From Pseudomonas persica (GTDB lineage Bacteria; Pseudomonadota; Gammaproteobacteria; Pseudomonadales; Pseudomonadaceae): 64,000 bases of DNA. The position numbers and the translations under genes were made by a program. The notes under the pieces were generated by a model. It had not been told where the DNA came from. It did not search any database and saw nothing but the letters and a program-made list of their open reading frames with translations. Location of the stretch: assembly GCF_900291015.1 (NCBI RefSeq), contig NZ_OLKL01000011.1:1-64000 (forward strand), given 5' to 3'. Shown piece after piece: positions 63,433 through 64,000 of the stretch; the first letter of the stretch is position 1; each line of letters opens with the position of its first letter.

Positions 63433-64000
63433 AAGCGTGCCTCGAGCACGTAGCCGACGCCACGCAGGGTATGGATCAGCTTGTTGTCGAACGGGTCGTC
63501 GATCTTTGCCCGCAGGCGCCGGATCGAAACCTCGACCACATTGGTGTCGCAGTCGAAGTTCATGTCCCACACCAGCGAGATGATCTGGGTGCGTGAAAGC
63601 ACTTCGCCGGTCTGGCGCATCAGCAGGTGCAGCAGAGCGAATTCCTTGGCGGTCAGGTCGATGCGTTGCCCGGCGCGGTAGGCGCGGTGGCGGCCGGGGT
63701 CCAGCTCCAGATCGGCGACGCGCAAGGTGCTGGGCTGCAATTGCTGGTCGTTGCGGCGCAGCAGGCTGCGGATGCGCGCCAGCAGTTCCGGGAACTCGAA
63801 GGGTTTGAGCAGGTAATCGTCGGCACCTAGGTCCAGGCCCTTGACCCGGTCGGCCAGGCGGCCGTGGGCGGTGAGCATCATGATGCGCGTGGCCGATTCG
63901 GCGCGTAGCCGCTGCAGCACGGTCCAGCCATCGAGTTCGGGCAGGTTGACGTCGAGGATGACCAGGTCGTAGGGCTGCTGGCGGGCCAGGTGCAGGCCGT
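63429..64000 (-). CDS. OmpR-family response regulator, 5' end outside the window
   Basis: At least 189 residues are visible. The receiver has [20 protein letters not shown] with the phospho-acceptor Asp near the window edge, and Lys in [14 protein letters not shown]. The winged-helix output is [20 protein letters not shown] and ends [15 protein letters not shown]. The first 25-30 residues lie beyond 64000. It is the partner of the kinase at 62050; CopR/CusR-type regulators are closest in style. Confidence 0.9.
   Translation of the reverse strand, partial: GLHLARQQPYDLVILDVNLPELDGWTVLQRLRAESATRIMMLTAHGRLADRVKGLDLGADDYLLKPFEFPELLARIRSLLRRNDQQLQPSTLRVADLELDPGRHRAYRAGQRIDLTAKEFALLHLLMRQTGEVLSRTQIISLVWDMNFDCDTNVVEVSIRRLRAKIDDPFDNKLIHTLRGVGYVLEARF

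Overview
The window is high-GC gammaproteobacterial chromosome, almost certainly from the Pseudomonas putida group. The evidence is a recognisable phaG (medium-chain-length PHA precursor gene), the algU-mucA-mucB-mucD block lacking mucC, a tctABC-opdH-tctDE tricarboxylate locus, the lepA-lepB-rnc-era-recO-pdxJ housekeeping run, and about a dozen copies of the P. putida REP palindrome (core GCGGGTAAACCCGCTCCCAC) in intergenic gaps. All family assignments are by eye from the sequence; no database search was run.

Layout. (1) 0-7.1 kb, accessory metabolism: a LysR regulator divergent from a thiamine-diphosphate decarboxylase, an AraC regulator, a small ABM monooxygenase, a flavin reductase, a secreted protein made of a 13-residue tandem repeat, a four-fold-repeat membrane protein and a Fic-protein remnant. 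(2) 7.1-16.4 kb: a 2-oxoglutarate-type MFS permease with its own sigma-54 promoter beside a DctB/DctD (MifS/MifR-like) two-component system, periplasmic beta-glucosidase BglX, a TPM-domain protein and a methyltransferase. (3) 16.4-30.6 kb: a complete Flp/Tad type IVc pilus cluster behind a divergent AraC-type regulator with a degenerate receiver. Thirteen co-directional, tightly packed genes encode pilin, prepilin peptidase, an extra AAA+ ATPase, RcpC, RcpA, a small lipoprotein, TadG, two TadE-like pseudopilins, TadZ, TadA, TadB, TadC and TadD. (4) 30.6-39.3 kb: a SIR2-like DUF4917 protein, a SulP transporter, an AT-rich relict beside tRNA-Gly(CCC), phaG, rsuA, small genes, a hydroxyisobutyryl-CoA hydrolase-like protein and ung. 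(5) 39.4-47.1 kb: tripartite tricarboxylate transporter, OpdH-type porin and TctDE. (6) 47.2-61.9 kb: HDOD protein, ygfZ, sdhE-ygfX, nadB, algU operon, mucD, lepA to pdxJ. (7) 62-64 kb: a heavy-metal-type sensor kinase and its OmpR regulator, cut by the window edge.

How the parts work together. Regions 2 and 5 are organic-acid uptake systems, each paired with a two-component sensor. The Tad cluster contains everything recognisably needed for pilin maturation, secretion and retraction-free assembly, plus two less usual parts: a winged-helix/AAA+ ATPase and a pseudo-receiver AraC regulator. The algU-mucAB set is the envelope-stress sigma factor with its anti-sigma and sensor proteins, and mucD is the associated periplasmic protease.

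The least explained parts are the 13-residue repeat protein (5.4-5.8 kb), the AAA+ ATPase inside the Tad cluster, the AT-rich relict flanked by inverted arrays of a TTA..TTTT motif next to the tRNA, and several strong palindromes not of the REP family.
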